Numbered from the stretch's first letter, positions 44,382 to 53,867 are shown. The stretch: DNA of 64,000 bases from Polaribacter sp. Hel1_85 (GCF_000766795.1 NZ_JPDS01000003.1:620001-684000); one strand, 5' to 3'. Numbers and translations: made by a program. The notes: generated by a model from the letters alone, not told the origin.

Positions 44382-44393
44382 ATAATTAACGAA

Positions 44394-45146
44394 ATGAATA
44401 TAACAGAGAACATTTTAAACATTTTTAGTTTCATAATTGGAATATTAGGTGTGATTTTAGCAATAATTTTTTACTATAAAGGAAAAAAACGAAAAACACC
44501 AGTATATGAAATAAGTGATTTCAATATTATATCAGATAATTTAGAGAAAAAAGTAAGCGATATAAGTATAACTTATAAACAAAAATTGATAAAGACTTTA
44601 ACTGTTAGTAAAGTAGTTATTTGGAATTCAGGAAACAGTACAATACAAAATTCTGATATACCCGAAACAAATAGATTTAGAATACACTCATTTTCTAATT
44701 GTGAAATTTATGATTTTGATATTATCTCAAAAGATGATAAAGACTGTCTTTTAGAATTACAAAAAATAAAAGACGGAATTGAAATACGTTTCAATTACCT
44801 TGAGCCTCAAAGTGGCTTTATTATTAAAGTAATTCATTCAGGCATTAACAGTACTAATTTATATGTTGCAGGAAAAATTATTGGAGAAAAAGAAATAAAG
44901 CGAATATTTAATTTAAATAGAGGTAAAGATAAAAAAGAATTGACTGAAGACAAACTAAATAGGATTTTCATTTTAGTAATGGGTTTAACTGGAATTTTTG
45001 TCGTGTTCGGAACTGAGACAGGATTGCATTGGGGTTGGAATGCTTTAATTTTCATCATTTCTATAATATTTGTTATCGCAGCACTAGCACAAATTTTTGA
45101 AACCAAAATACCTAAAAAATTGAAATCAAATTTTGAGAACAAATAA
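44394..45146 (+). CDS. Cassette 26: membrane protein of unknown function
   Basis: 250 aa from ATG 44394. One N-terminal membrane helix (about 9-29), a soluble beta-rich domain (about 35-180, KVVIWNSGNSTIQNSDIP, FNYLEPQSGFIIKVIHSG) and two C-terminal helices (about 193-210 and 216-235). The soluble domain would face the cytoplasm or periplasm; topology is unclear. Family not recognised. Confidence 0.62.
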   Translation: MNITENILNIFSFIIGILGVILAIIFYYKGKKRKTPVYEISDFNIISDNLEKKVSDISITYKQKLIKTLTVSKVVIWNSGNSTIQNSDIPETNRFRIHSFSNCEIYDFDIISKDDKDCLLELQKIKDGIEIRFNYLEPQSGFIIKVIHSGINSTNLYVAGKIIGEKEIKRIFNLNRGKDKKELTEDKLNRIFILVMGLTGIFVVFGTETGLHWGWNALIFIISIIFVIAALAQIFETKIPKKLKSNFENK

Positions 45147-45150
45147 CTAT

Positions 45151-45284
45151 TGCCAACACCGTGTAGTAAAAATTGCTTAATTTTAGCTTAACCAAAAGTT
45201 GTTGCTTTTTTATTCACTTCTATTTTCCTGCGGAAAATAGCCGTTCACAAAAATCGCAACTTTTATTACACAAACACGTTAGCA
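45151..45284 (+). repeat. attC-like site 26 (closes cassette 26)
   Basis: 134 nt. TGCCAAC arm, 10/10 with GTTGGCAATA (the same tag as cassette 9). Right core GTTAGCA. Subtype d. Confidence 0.92.
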
Positions 45285-45290
45285 TTAATT

Positions 45291-46058
45291 ATGAAGAAAT
45301 GTCGTCTTTGCTTAAAAGAGAAGAAATTAATAAAAGCACATATTATTCCTGATTTTATGTATAGTGGACTGAAAGCTGAAGATGATAAAAATATTTTTTA
45401 TGAAGTTACATACGATTTAGAAACTGATAAAAGCAAACCTAAAAAGATTCAAACAGGAGAATTTGACAAAAACATTTTATGTTCGGATTGTGATAATAGA
45501 ATTTTAGGTTCAAATTACGAAAAGTATGCTCAAAAATCAATGTATGGAAAAAATATTGACCCAAAAATTGCACCAATTTGTAAAAACTTTAAAAACCCAA
45601 ATGATGGATCAGAATATTCAGTTTGCACGAATATTGACTATGGAAAAATGAAATTATTTCTTCTTTCTTTACTATGGAGATCAAGTATAACTGACAGAAA
45701 ACTTTTTAAGGAAGTCAGTTTAGGAGAAAAACACGAAGAAAGGATTAGAAAAATTCTTTATGAAGAAATAATTCCAAGTGAATTAGAATATCCTATCCTT
45801 ATGACTTCTTTTATGAGAACTGACAACAGTTTGAAAAACATAATTACACAACCTAAACGAATTAAATATAAAAATGGAATCAATGGTTATATGTTTTTAA
45901 TTGACAGTATTCAATTTATGTTTTTTGTAAATTCACCTAATCATAGAATGCCTGAATATGTAACAAGAACAATAATGAAAGAAAACGGAGAAATGACAAT
46001 CTTACATTTAAAAAATGGAAAAGAATTAGAATTTTTAAAAGCAATTTTAAATAAATAA
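45291..46058 (+). CDS. Cassette 27: HNH-like zinc-binding protein
   Basis: 255 aa. The N-terminus has CRLC (4-7), AHIIP (18-22) and, after a 45-residue insert, CSDCDNRILG (about 65-74), the order CxxC-H-CxxC/DN of HNH-type zinc fingers found in small nucleases. The rest (about 90-255) is helical with LLSLLWRSSITDRKLFKEV. A nuclease role in defence is plausible, but no second catalytic histidine is obvious, so activity is uncertain. Confidence 0.65.
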   Translation: MKKCRLCLKEKKLIKAHIIPDFMYSGLKAEDDKNIFYEVTYDLETDKSKPKKIQTGEFDKNILCSDCDNRILGSNYEKYAQKSMYGKNIDPKIAPICKNFKNPNDGSEYSVCTNIDYGKMKLFLLSLLWRSSITDRKLFKEVSLGEKHEERIRKILYEEIIPSELEYPILMTSFMRTDNSLKNIITQPKRIKYKNGINGYMFLIDSIQFMFFVNSPNHRMPEYVTRTIMKENGEMTILHLKNGKELEFLKAILNK

Positions 46059-46062
46059 CTAA

Positions 46063-46197
46063 TGCTAACACCGTGTATAAAAAATTGCTTATTTTTAGCT
46101 TAAACAAAGTCAGTTGCATTTTTACTCACTTCAATTTTCCTGCGGAAAATAGCCGTTCATAAAAATCGCAACTTTCCATAACACAAACACGTTGCCC
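46063..46197 (+). repeat. attC-like site 27 (closes cassette 27)
   Basis: 135 nt. TGCTAAC arm, 10/10 with GTTAGCATTA. Right core GTTGCCC. Subtype d. Confidence 0.92.
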
Positions 46198-46655
46198 AAA
46201 ATAGCGGAAACCACTCAGATTCTTGAAAAAAGTCGTTTAAAACAATGATTTTTTGAGCAAAATAAAGCGAAAAATTTTAGGTCAAATTTTGAAAAATAAA
46301 TGAAAAACGAAAAAGCGGAACACTCTCTCGCTCGTAAAAATTCTTTGTGGGAATTTAGCCAGTTTATGAAATTAAGTTCTTTGCGGAATTTTTACTCAAA
46401 CTCTGAATTTAGCAAGTTTGCGGAATTGAATAAGTTTTGAAAAATAAGAATATCGGAAAACTCACTAAAACGTGGAATTATTACTCAAAATCTGAATTTA
46501 AGAAAAGTGGAAAAAAAATAACTTTGGGCAACAACGTGTAAAAAAAATTGCTTATTTTTAGCTTAATCAAAAGTTGCTGCTTTTTTATTCACTTTCTATT
46601 TTCCTGCGGAAAATAGCCGTTCTCAAAAATCGCAACTTTTCATAACACAAACACG
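46192..46655 (+). other. Cassette 28: ORF-less cassette (second copy of cassette 25)
   Basis: 464 nt, identical by eye to 43912-44375, with limits exactly at G^TT on both sides. Its neighbours differ from those of cassette 25. Confidence 0.7.
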
Positions 46656-46661
46656 TTAGCA
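46526..46661 (+). repeat. attC-like site 28 (closes cassette 28)
   Basis: 136 nt, identical to site 25 up to the crossover base; the right core is then GTTAGCA from cassette 29. Confidence 0.92.
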
Positions 46662-46678
46662 CCAATACGAAAAACAGA

Positions 46679-47140
46679 ATGGGAATATTTGACTTTATTT
46701 TTGGAAAGACTATTAAAATAGAAGACGAATTCTTTGGAAAAATGATATTCTCTGAATTCAAGAAAAATCCTGAAAAGAATTATTTTGAATGTAGAAGACA
46801 TTTCAAACCGACTGACGAAATCGTAGAAATCGGAATCGAGGGAAATGTAACTGGACCGACTGAAATACAGAAAGACTTTTTCCGAAAAATCGAATCTGAT
46901 TATGATAAAATCACAACCTCAATTAAACCAATGATTGAAAATGAATTTCGGAATTGGAAAGAGGATTTTAAAATTGCTGACTTTAATAAGGAATTTAAAG
47001 CTGTTTACCTATACTTACCTCGTTGTGAAAACGAACCAAAAATTTGGGAAATAGCATTTGAAAGTGAACACGATTTAAACCATACATTTACATTGACGAT
47101 GAACGATTTAAATGCAACTGAAATATTAATAGATGGATAA
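46679..47140 (+). CDS. Cassette 29: unknown protein (second copy of the cassette 24 gene)
   Basis: 153 aa, identical to the protein at 43314-43775. The duplicate covers the whole cassette (46656-47276) and nothing outside it. Both copies look intact, with the same 24-nt leader. Confidence 0.72.
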   Translation: MGIFDFIFGKTIKIEDEFFGKMIFSEFKKNPEKNYFECRRHFKPTDEIVEIGIEGNVTGPTEIQKDFFRKIESDYDKITTSIKPMIENEFRNWKEDFKIADFNKEFKAVYLYLPRCENEPKIWEIAFESEHDLNHTFTLTMNDLNATEILIDG

Positions 47141-47148
47141 AGTACAGG

Positions 47149-47282
47149 TGCTAACACCGTGTATAATTAATTGCTTCATTGAGCTTACTTGCGAATATTC
47201 CTGCGGAATATTCACGGGTTCGTAAATGTTTGTTAACTTAGTTGCTTAACCACGCAACTAACCATACACAACAACGTTAGGG
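47149..47282 (+). repeat. attC-like site 29 (closes cassette 29)
   Basis: 134 nt. Copy of site 24 up to the crossover G; the right core is GTTAGGG. Confidence 0.92.
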
Positions 47283-47312
47283 CAAATTTGCCGAAAAACC
47301 CAAAATCGAACT

Positions 47313-48470
47313 ATGAAAGAAAAATTTGTCCTTTTAATTACCTTCTTAATATTCGGACTAAACACTTCATATGCACAGAAATCTAAAACAATTGAAAAAC
47401 TTGAGTTTGAGAATTATGAACTTAAAGTTATATTTTTTGACCCTTACGAAAATTTAGTTTCAGAAAATCGTGAATTCAAAAACCTTGACTCTCTAAAACA
47501 AGGAGAAATTTGGAATAAATATTTACTTAACAATGCCATTTATGATTTTCAATTAATTCAAAAAAAGAAAATTGTTAAACATTATATTTTAAGAGGAAAT
47601 TCATCGAAAGGCATTTACCCAAAAGATTTAACGAGAAATAATGTCTATTTATTAGATATAGTAAATCACAAAAAGAACACTAATTTTTTTAGGTTTTCAG
47701 ACTATTCAAATATGATTGATAAAACAATCGATAAGTTCAGTTTTTATGGAACACTATTCGAGAATATGGAACTACTGAAAGATAACGATGGAGAATTAGG
47801 CAAAAACCTCTTTGGTAGATTTAGATTAAAAATTCCTTATTCCACAATCCAGAATAATGTAATGACTTTAATAGGTTTTGACCTATTTGGAGAAATAGAA
47901 ACTGAATGGATAGCAAATAACACAGAAGAATTTAAAAACTCATTTTTCGATTATCAAGAAAAAATCGACCAATATTTCAAAATCGAAAGAATTAAAAAAA
48001 CATACGTAAGAACTTATGACCAGAATGGAGAGATTCAAAATGAATATCCAAGGTTAAATACTGATGAGGATATCAAATCCTATATTGGAAAAATGAACAG
48101 AATTGGAGATGTTGTTTCTTTGCCATTTTTCAAATCAACAGACAAAGCAATTTTAATCGAAAAAGATAGTTTAGGCTCAAAATATAAAGTTGAAATTACA
48201 AATAATGAACCAATAGAAAAGTATTTAGAAAATATTGTCGTTGTAAAAAAATCAACCGGAGAAATTGAGAATATTACAGCAACTCTTTTAATTCACGGTT
48301 CATCAATAGACAAAGGAGACTATGTTGAAAGAGAAAATTATATTGCATATTTCAAGACTTTTAAAGATTTGAGATTACCTTATAAAATTCTGTTTTCACC
48401 ATTGACTGACGAAAAATTTGAAAAACCACGAATTGAAATTGAATTAGATTATTTGTTCCATAGAAAATAA
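47313..48470 (+). CDS. Cassette 30: secreted protein of unknown function
   Basis: 385 aa. Signal peptide MKEKFVLLITFLIFGLNTSYAQ. The mature protein is beta-rich and charged (KLEFENYELKVIFFDPYENL, RFSDYSNMIDKTIDKFSFYG) with no membrane segment or catalytic motif that I recognise. The final part (ENITATLLIHGSSIDKGDYV, IEIELDYLFHRK) looks like a lipid-binding or lipoprotein-type beta domain. Confidence 0.65.
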   Translation: MKEKFVLLITFLIFGLNTSYAQKSKTIEKLEFENYELKVIFFDPYENLVSENREFKNLDSLKQGEIWNKYLLNNAIYDFQLIQKKKIVKHYILRGNSSKGIYPKDLTRNNVYLLDIVNHKKNTNFFRFSDYSNMIDKTIDKFSFYGTLFENMELLKDNDGELGKNLFGRFRLKIPYSTIQNNVMTLIGFDLFGEIETEWIANNTEEFKNSFFDYQEKIDQYFKIERIKKTYVRTYDQNGEIQNEYPRLNTDEDIKSYIGKMNRIGDVVSLPFFKSTDKAILIEKDSLGSKYKVEITNNEPIEKYLENIVVVKKSTGEIENITATLLIHGSSIDKGDYVERENYIAYFKTFKDLRLPYKILFSPLTDEKFEKPRIEIELDYLFHRK

Positions 48471-48478
48471 AAAACTTG

Positions 48479-48610
48479 CCCTAACACCGTGTATAATTAA
48501 TTGCTTGGTTCTAGCCTACTTACGAAAATCCTCGCGGATTTTCTATTCGGTTTTTATTTGCTAAATTACGTGCTAAACCACGCAACTAACCATACACAAA
48601 CACGTTGGCA
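48479..48610 (+). repeat. attC-like site 30 (closes cassette 30)
   Basis: 132 nt. CCCTAAC arm, 10/10 with GTTAGGGCAA. Right core GTTGGCA. Subtype c with apical GAAAATCC-TCGC-GGATTTTC. Confidence 0.92.
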
Positions 48611-48675
48611 TTCATTGTCGAAACGAACTTTTGGAATAATATTTAAGGAATTATGACAACATTAAATCAATAAAA

Positions 48676-49104
48676 ATGAACATAAAATATCCAGCTTTAA
48701 TTATTGCAAAAAATCATATTGAATTTGTTCAAAATGCTGAAAACCTTGTGAAATGTAATAAAAGAACTTTAAGAAATGGATATTATGAAGGACTAATATT
48801 AATAGATAGTAATTCTAAAAAAAATTTAATAAAAAATGCGATTAAAGAAAGTACAGTTGGTATATTTTGGGGATTTAATTTATTAAGAGGTCAACAATTA
48901 AAAGTTAGATTGGTTTTTGATAAAAAAGTTGAAAATATAGAATTAAGGGAATTTCAAAATTTATTAATAAAATTATTAAATAAATATAAAGATTTCTGGG
49001 ATTTTGGTGGAGATTTTGAGGAAAGAATTGAATATATAAAAAGTACAAATTCAATTAAGGAAATTATAGAAAAATTAACTTACGAATATTACAAAAAATA
49101 TTAA
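48676..49104 (+). CDS. Cassette 31: protein of unknown function
   Basis: 142 aa (MNIKYPALIIAKNHIEFVQN...). Soluble alpha-beta protein with a conserved-looking middle (VGIFWGFNLLRGQQLKVRLV). No family recognised. The 212 nt between its stop and the attC arm carry the GGAATT / CTCAAA-TCTGAATTT units of the ORF-less cassettes, as if such a unit had fused to a coding cassette. Confidence 0.6.
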   Translation: MNIKYPALIIAKNHIEFVQNAENLVKCNKRTLRNGYYEGLILIDSNSKKNLIKNAIKESTVGIFWGFNLLRGQQLKVRLVFDKKVENIELREFQNLLIKLLNKYKDFWDFGGDFEERIEYIKSTNSIKEIIEKLTYEYYKKY

Positions 49105-49316
49105 AAACAGGAATTTAAAGTCTGAATTTAGCTTGTTTATGGAATTGAAAATTGGATTATTATAAAAGCCTAACAGAACATAGGAATTTAACCAGTTGTG
49201 GAATTACTTACTCAAACGGAATTGAAAATCTTTACGGAATTACTTACTCAAAATCTGAATTTTGCAAAACTTGAATTATAAAAAAGGAATCATAAACTGA
49301 AAAAAAAGCAACGAAA

Positions 49317-49449
49317 TGCCAACACCGTATAAACTTTATTGCTGGTTTTGGCTCACTTGGGAAATTCCTTCGGAATTTCGCCGTTCGTGTTTTATTTAGT
49401 AAATTCACTGCTTAAAACACGCAACAAAGCTTATACAACAACGTTGTAA
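49317..49449 (+). repeat. attC-like site 31 (closes cassette 31)
   Basis: 133 nt. TGCCAAC arm, 9/10 with GTTGGCATTC. Right core GTTGTAA. Subtype a. Confidence 0.9.
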
Positions 49450-49953
49450 AAAACTGGTTGAATTTTGCAAAACACAAGTCAGTTTTATAAATTAACTTTT
49501 TGCTTTTTTGCTTGTTATTCTGAATTCTGAAAAAGTAAAAGCTGAAAAAAGTGGAACACTTTCTCGCTCGTCAAAATTTGTAAAAATCGGAAAGTTTTAG
49601 AAGTTTAATAAAAGGAATTTACTCAAACTCTGAAAAACCAAAATTGCGGATTTTAGTAAAATGCTGGAATTCTTACTCAAACTCTGAATTTAGCAAGTTT
49701 ACGGAATTAAGCAAAATGTGGAAAATCAAAATTGCGGAATTATTACTCAGAATCTGAATTGAAAAAAAGGAAAAATAATAAAAACTGAATCCGATAAAAT
49801 TATGGAAAAATTAAATACGCATTTTACAACAACGTGTATAAAAAATTGCTATTTTTAGCTTAACTAAAAGTTACTGCTTTTTTGCAAACTTCAATTTTTC
49901 CTGCGGAAAATTTGCCGTTCTCAAAATTCGCAACTTTTCATAACACAAAACCG
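49444..49953 (+). other. Cassette 32: ORF-less cassette
   Basis: 510 nt, no ORF. Shares GTGGAACACTTTCTCGCTCG and repeated CTCAAACTCTGAATTTAGC / GCGGAATT units with cassettes 2, 13, 18, 25 and 28. Confidence 0.6.
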
Positions 49954-49959
49954 TTGGCA
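49824..49959 (+). repeat. attC-like site 32 (closes cassette 32)
   Basis: 136 nt. TTACAAC arm, 9/10 with GTTGTAAAAA. Right core GTTGGCA. Subtype d. Confidence 0.9.
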
Positions 49960-49997
49960 ACTATTACTCACTCAAAATCTGAAAATTGAAAATCGGA

Positions 49998-50501
49998 ATG
50001 AAAAAATATTTCACAAAATCATTTTATAAAGAAAGAATGAAAAGTTGGAATAAAATAGGAAAAATGAAAAGTATTGCAATTTTTGTAATTAGTATATTTC
50101 CTATATTTTTTTCTGGTTATAATAAAAATACGGAATTATTGAACGACTCATATTTAATCATAAGTGTTTTAATTTTTATTTTCGCTACTTTATTTTTACC
50201 ATTAATTACAAAATTTTGGAGTTTAGTAGGAATTGAAATAAAAAAGCCGAATTGGAACGAAAACCCTATTTCTTTTAATTTTTCAAAAGGTTTGAATTTC
50301 TTTCAATTTTGCGGTTATTGGTTTACTACTTCTGGAATTTTAAAAGCTGTATTTTTTGGAATTTTTTATCAAAAACTTGATTCAGAAGGCGTGATATTAT
50401 TTGTTTACGGAATTAGTATATTATTAGGAATTAAATTAAGCATAAAATGGCTGAATAAAGGTGGAAAGAAAACAAAAAAAACAGTTGCCAACACCGTGTA
50501 A
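49998..50501 (+). CDS. Cassette 33: membrane protein of unknown function
   Basis: 167 aa from ATG 49998 (a TTG at 49986 is in frame). Four membrane helices (about 27-43, 51-70, 107-124 and 132-149). A basic tail ends in VANTV; the last codons and stop come from the attC site. No family recognised. Confidence 0.65.
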   Translation: MKKYFTKSFYKERMKSWNKIGKMKSIAIFVISIFPIFFSGYNKNTELLNDSYLIISVLIFIFATLFLPLITKFWSLVGIEIKKPNWNENPISFNFSKGLNFFQFCGYWFTTSGILKAVFFGIFYQKLDSEGVILFVYGISILLGIKLSIKWLNKGGKKTKKTVANTV

Positions 50502-50620
50502 AAAAAATTACTTATTTTTAGCTTAATCAAAGTTAGTTGCATTTTTGTAAACTCCTATTTTCCTGCGGAAAATAGCCGTTCACTTTAAACGTAACTTTCC
50601 TTAACACAACAACGTTGGCT
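50486..50620 (+). repeat. attC-like site 33 (closes cassette 33)
   Basis: 135 nt. TGCCAAC arm, 10/10 with GTTGGCAACT. It provides the stop codon of the upstream gene. Right core GTTGGCT. Subtype d. Confidence 0.92.
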
Positions 50621-50634
50621 GTAATACAAAAAAA

Positions 50635-51516
50635 GTGACTTTATCCAAAAGACATCATTATTTACCTGAATTTTATATAAAAGGCTTTGTCGGAATTGAC
50701 GGTAAAGTTTCTGTGTATAATAAAAATAAAGGTAAAATTGAAAATGGGAGAAAAAGTCCCAAACAAATCTTTTTTGAATGGAACAGAAACACATTTGAAT
50801 TACAAGGAAAGAAAACTGATTTTGTCGAAGGTTTACATAGATTTGGAGAGAATCAATTTGCACCAACTTATAAAAAACTAATTAAAAACCTTGACGGAAT
50901 TGCACTTACTGCTTATGATGTATTTCAATTAATGTTATTTATTTCAACAATTTATAGAAGAATACCTTCTCAAGATGAAAGTGCAATCGAATATATTAAA
51001 AACTTAAAACAAGAAAACTCATTTTTTGGTATTAGGAATAAAAATACAGGAGAAAATGCTCCAATAGAAATGTTTGAAAGAATAATTAATGAACCATCAT
51101 TTATGGAAAGTTCAAAAATTATGAGGTCAATGGAAGATTATTTTAAAGTTAATAGAGTAGAAACTGCAAAAAACTGGAAATTATCATATTCGCCTAAAAA
51201 CAGTCCACAACTACACCTTCTTTCCGATAATCCATTAATTATAGAAGGAAACTCAAAAAATGAATTACTTAATAGAATCTCAATATTTCCTCTTTCAAAA
51301 GGCACAACAGTATATAATACTTGTAATAAAATTGTAAATAAAGTTAGTCCTGAAAGTACAATTTATGTGGATATACTAACTTTCATACAAGCCGAAAATT
51401 TAGTTTGTGGTCCAGATAAAGAATATTTAAAAATCATTTCAGAATTTGCAAAAGAATATGATACAGAAAGAAAAATTGAGTTATTGAAATGGAAAGTATT
51501 TGAAATTTTCGAATAA
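50635..51516 (+). CDS. Cassette 34: DUF4238 family protein
   Basis: 293 aa, GTG start. The DUF4238 pattern is clear: LSKRHHYLPEFYIKGFVG at the N-terminus, SVYNKNKGKIENGRKSPKQI, FQLMLFISTIYRRIPSQDE and, near the C-terminus, LHLLSDNPLIIEGNS. The paired histidines (KRHHYLP) are the hallmark and may bind metal. Members occur in accessory and defence-rich regions. Biochemical role unknown. Confidence 0.78.
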   Translation: MTLSKRHHYLPEFYIKGFVGIDGKVSVYNKNKGKIENGRKSPKQIFFEWNRNTFELQGKKTDFVEGLHRFGENQFAPTYKKLIKNLDGIALTAYDVFQLMLFISTIYRRIPSQDESAIEYIKNLKQENSFFGIRNKNTGENAPIEMFERIINEPSFMESSKIMRSMEDYFKVNRVETAKNWKLSYSPKNSPQLHLLSDNPLIIEGNSKNELLNRISIFPLSKGTTVYNTCNKIVNKVSPESTIYVDILTFIQAENLVCGPDKEYLKIISEFAKEYDTERKIELLKWKVFEIFE

Positions 51517-51524
51517 AGTACTAC

Positions 51525-51658
51525 AGCCAACAACATATATAATTTATTGCTGGTTTATTGCTTACTTACGAAAATCCTCGCGGATTTTCTTTGTCAGTAA
51601 TTATTTACTAAATTAGTTGCTTAAACCACGCAACAAACCATATATAAACACGTTGCCA
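51525..51658 (+). repeat. attC-like site 34 (closes cassette 34)
   Basis: 134 nt. AGCCAAC arm, 10/10 with GTTGGCTGTA. Right core GTTGCCA. Subtype b (here ACATATATAA / TTATATATG-like). Confidence 0.9.
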
Positions 51659-51677
51659 TTAATTTGAGAAAAGAACT

Positions 51678-52292
51678 GTGATTAAAGAAAATTCAGGGAA
51701 AATATATAGATTCAAGCTTGACCACAATTTCGGATTTGGATTTGCGGAAATTTATGACTTTACTGATTTTTCGGAATTTGACGGTAGAATTATATATGCA
51801 TTCAACCGTATTGATAAAGAAGAAAAATCCGAATACGATTTAAAAACAATAACGGAATCTGGAATTTCATTAGGTCCGATAAGGTCTGTAAGTTTTCCTG
51901 GAACAAGAGGCAAATATGCGACAAAATATATCGGACAAAGAACCGATTTGATAATCAACGAAATTCCAGTAACTAAAGAATTTCACGGTTTACTAATAAA
52001 TGAAAACAATTGGAACAATTTAAAAAAATGGTATCGTTCGGATAAATTTGAGAAATTGCATTCCAACTTTGTAAATTACAGCGAATTGAGAAATTTAGAA
52101 ACACGAGTTTTAAGCTCAATTGTCGGAATTGCAACGCAATTGACAATGAAAAAAATCATAGATGAAAACAAAAAGGTATCTGATTTTTATGACTTAAGCC
52201 TAATGGGAAATTTAAATTTATTTGTTCAACTAATTAATACATATTATCCGATTGAAAAAACGGAAAAGCTATTGACCGAAATAAAAAACTAA
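51678..52292 (+). CDS. Cassette 35: protein with possible Imm26-like N-terminal domain
   Basis: 204 aa, GTG start. The first 120 residues (KIYRFKLDHNFGFGFAEIYD, FDGRIIYAFNRIDKEE, VSFPGTRGKYATKYIGQ) resemble Imm26-type immunity proteins of polymorphic toxins. The C-terminal 80 residues are helical. The match is by eye and weak. No toxin partner is seen in the cassette. Confidence 0.55.
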   Translation: MIKENSGKIYRFKLDHNFGFGFAEIYDFTDFSEFDGRIIYAFNRIDKEEKSEYDLKTITESGISLGPIRSVSFPGTRGKYATKYIGQRTDLIINEIPVTKEFHGLLINENNWNNLKKWYRSDKFEKLHSNFVNYSELRNLETRVLSSIVGIATQLTMKKIIDENKKVSDFYDLSLMGNLNLFVQLINTYYPIEKTEKLLTEIKN

Positions 52293-52424
52293 TGGCAACA
52301 ACGTATAAAAATAATTGCTATTTTGTGCTTAAACAAAGGTAGTTGCGTATTTGCTACATCTGAATTTCCTGCGGAAATTCCTCGCACGCAAACACGCAAC
52401 TATTCTTATACAAAACCGTTAGCA
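52293..52424 (+). repeat. attC-like site 35 (closes cassette 35)
   Basis: 132 nt. TGGCAAC arm, 10/10 with GTTGCCATTA. Right core GTTAGCA. Subtype e. Confidence 0.92.
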
Positions 52425-52543
52425 CCAATTGAAATCAAGAATAACAATAAATTCCGAAAATGCCGTATAAATGTCGTAGAGAAGTCTCTATAAAACGAGA
52501 ATTTATGGAATATTTTTACGAGACAAATTAAACTAAATTAAAG

Positions 52544-53161
52544 ATGACTGAAATCGGAAAAAGAATAAAAGAAATAAGAATAAAAAAAGGTTTATCACAG
52601 GAAGAATTGGCTGAATCCTCTAAAGTAAACCTAAGAACAATTCAACGAATTGAAAATAATGAAACACAACCAAGAGAAAAAACTCTTAAACTTATTTTTA
52701 GCGCATTAGAAGTCGAAGTAATTAAGAGTGAAAAGAAAAAAATTGATAAATATCAGATTTGGACATTATTTTTGACATTACTTATAATTATTTGTTCATT
52801 TATGGCTTGGGTTTATGAGTTTAAATACTTTAACAATAAGACTGGTGAGAATATATATAGAAAAGTTACAGGTTGGAATGGACACATAAATCTTAGACAT
52901 TATCATTTTCAAAATTGGATATTAAGTCTTAGTGCAATAATTATTGGATTAGTCGTTTTAAGTCATTCTTTAAACCTAATAAAATACAAAATGAAATATA
53001 TTTTAATACAAATATTCTTTGTGTTCTTATATTTAATAGCATTATTAGATGGGGAAAGAGGTCAATTAAGACCAGCACTATTTGTTGTCATTATTGCATC
53101 GGTTTTGTTAATAATAACATATCGAAAAGAAGGAAAAAAAACTGGTGCTAACACCGTATAA
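52544..53161 (+). CDS. Cassette 36: XRE-family regulator fused to membrane helices
   Basis: 205 aa. A helix-turn-helix domain (residues 1-60, IRIKKGLSQEELAESSKVNL, then RTIQRIENNETQPR) is followed by four membrane helices (about 71-90, 124-142, 149-165 and 170-188). Such membrane-bound Xre-like regulators are known in Bacteroidetes, but targets are unknown. The end GANTV and the stop are read from the attC site. The 5' leader is 120 nt, longer than in most cassettes. Confidence 0.75.
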   Translation: MTEIGKRIKEIRIKKGLSQEELAESSKVNLRTIQRIENNETQPREKTLKLIFSALEVEVIKSEKKKIDKYQIWTLFLTLLIIICSFMAWVYEFKYFNNKTGENIYRKVTGWNGHINLRHYHFQNWILSLSAIIIGLVVLSHSLNLIKYKMKYILIQIFFVFLYLIALLDGERGQLRPALFVVIIASVLLIITYRKEGKKTGANTV

Positions 53162-53277
53162 AATTAATTACTGGTTTTAGCCTGTTTACGAAAGTCCTCG
53201 CGGACTTTCTATCTGTGATTTATTTACTAACTTTAGTGCTTAAAACACGCAACTAATCTTATACAACAACGTTGGCA
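53146..53277 (+). repeat. attC-like site 36 (closes cassette 36)
   Basis: 132 nt. TGCTAAC arm, 10/10 with GTTAGCACCA (the same tag as cassettes 24 and 29). Provides a stop codon. Right core GTTGGCA. Subtype c. Confidence 0.92.
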
Positions 53278-53297
53278 TTCATTAAAAATAGAACTTA

Positions 53298-53867
53298 ATG
53301 TTAAATGAAATTATCAAAAAAATAACAGAAGAGTATTCTGTTTTGTCAAATGAAACAATTGATAAATGGAAAGAAAATATAAAAGTTTTAGAATTTAAAA
53401 AAGGTACTCAATTAGTCAAAGAAGAGAAATTTACGAACAAATTATATTTTATTTACAAAGGAAGTGCAAAAGCATATCACTTAAAAGACGGAAAAATAAT
53501 TACAGATTGGTTTGCTTTCAATAATGAATTTATTTGTGCTATAACAGGTTATTTCTTAAAAGAACCAAGTGAGCATTGTATTGAACTAACTGAAAACAGC
53601 ATTATATTAGAGTTTGAACGTGAGAAATTGACAGAACTATCAAATAAATTTCACGATTTTGAAAGGTTTTCAAGAAAAATCATAACAAAAATAATGCTTC
53701 AACTTCAAAAAAGAGTTGTGTATCTTCAATTCTCAACTGCAAACGAACGTTATCATTTCCTTCTAAAAGAATATCCTAAAATAGAGTTACACATCCCATT
53801 AGGAGATATTGCCTCATATATTGGTATAACACAAGAAACTTTAAGCCGAATAAGAGCAAAGAAATAG
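53298..53867 (+). CDS. Cassette 37: Crp/Fnr-family transcription regulator
   Basis: 189 aa. Cyclic-nucleotide-binding-like barrel (about 25-115, KGTQLVKEEKFTNKLYFIYK) and a short C-terminal winged helix (PLGDIASYIGITQETLSRIR, about 166-186). It heads a four-gene cassette and probably controls the genes downstream. It is only distantly similar to the cassette 10 regulator. Confidence 0.85.
   Translation: MLNEIIKKITEEYSVLSNETIDKWKENIKVLEFKKGTQLVKEEKFTNKLYFIYKGSAKAYHLKDGKIITDWFAFNNEFICAITGYFLKEPSEHCIELTENSIILEFEREKLTELSNKFHDFERFSRKIITKIMLQLQKRVVYLQFSTANERYHFLLKEYPKIELHIPLGDIASYIGITQETLSRIRAKK

Noticed and set aside
43291..47276. Simple tandem duplication of a multi-cassette block
   Set aside because: The copies occur in the order A B C D B A, which a single tandem duplication cannot produce.
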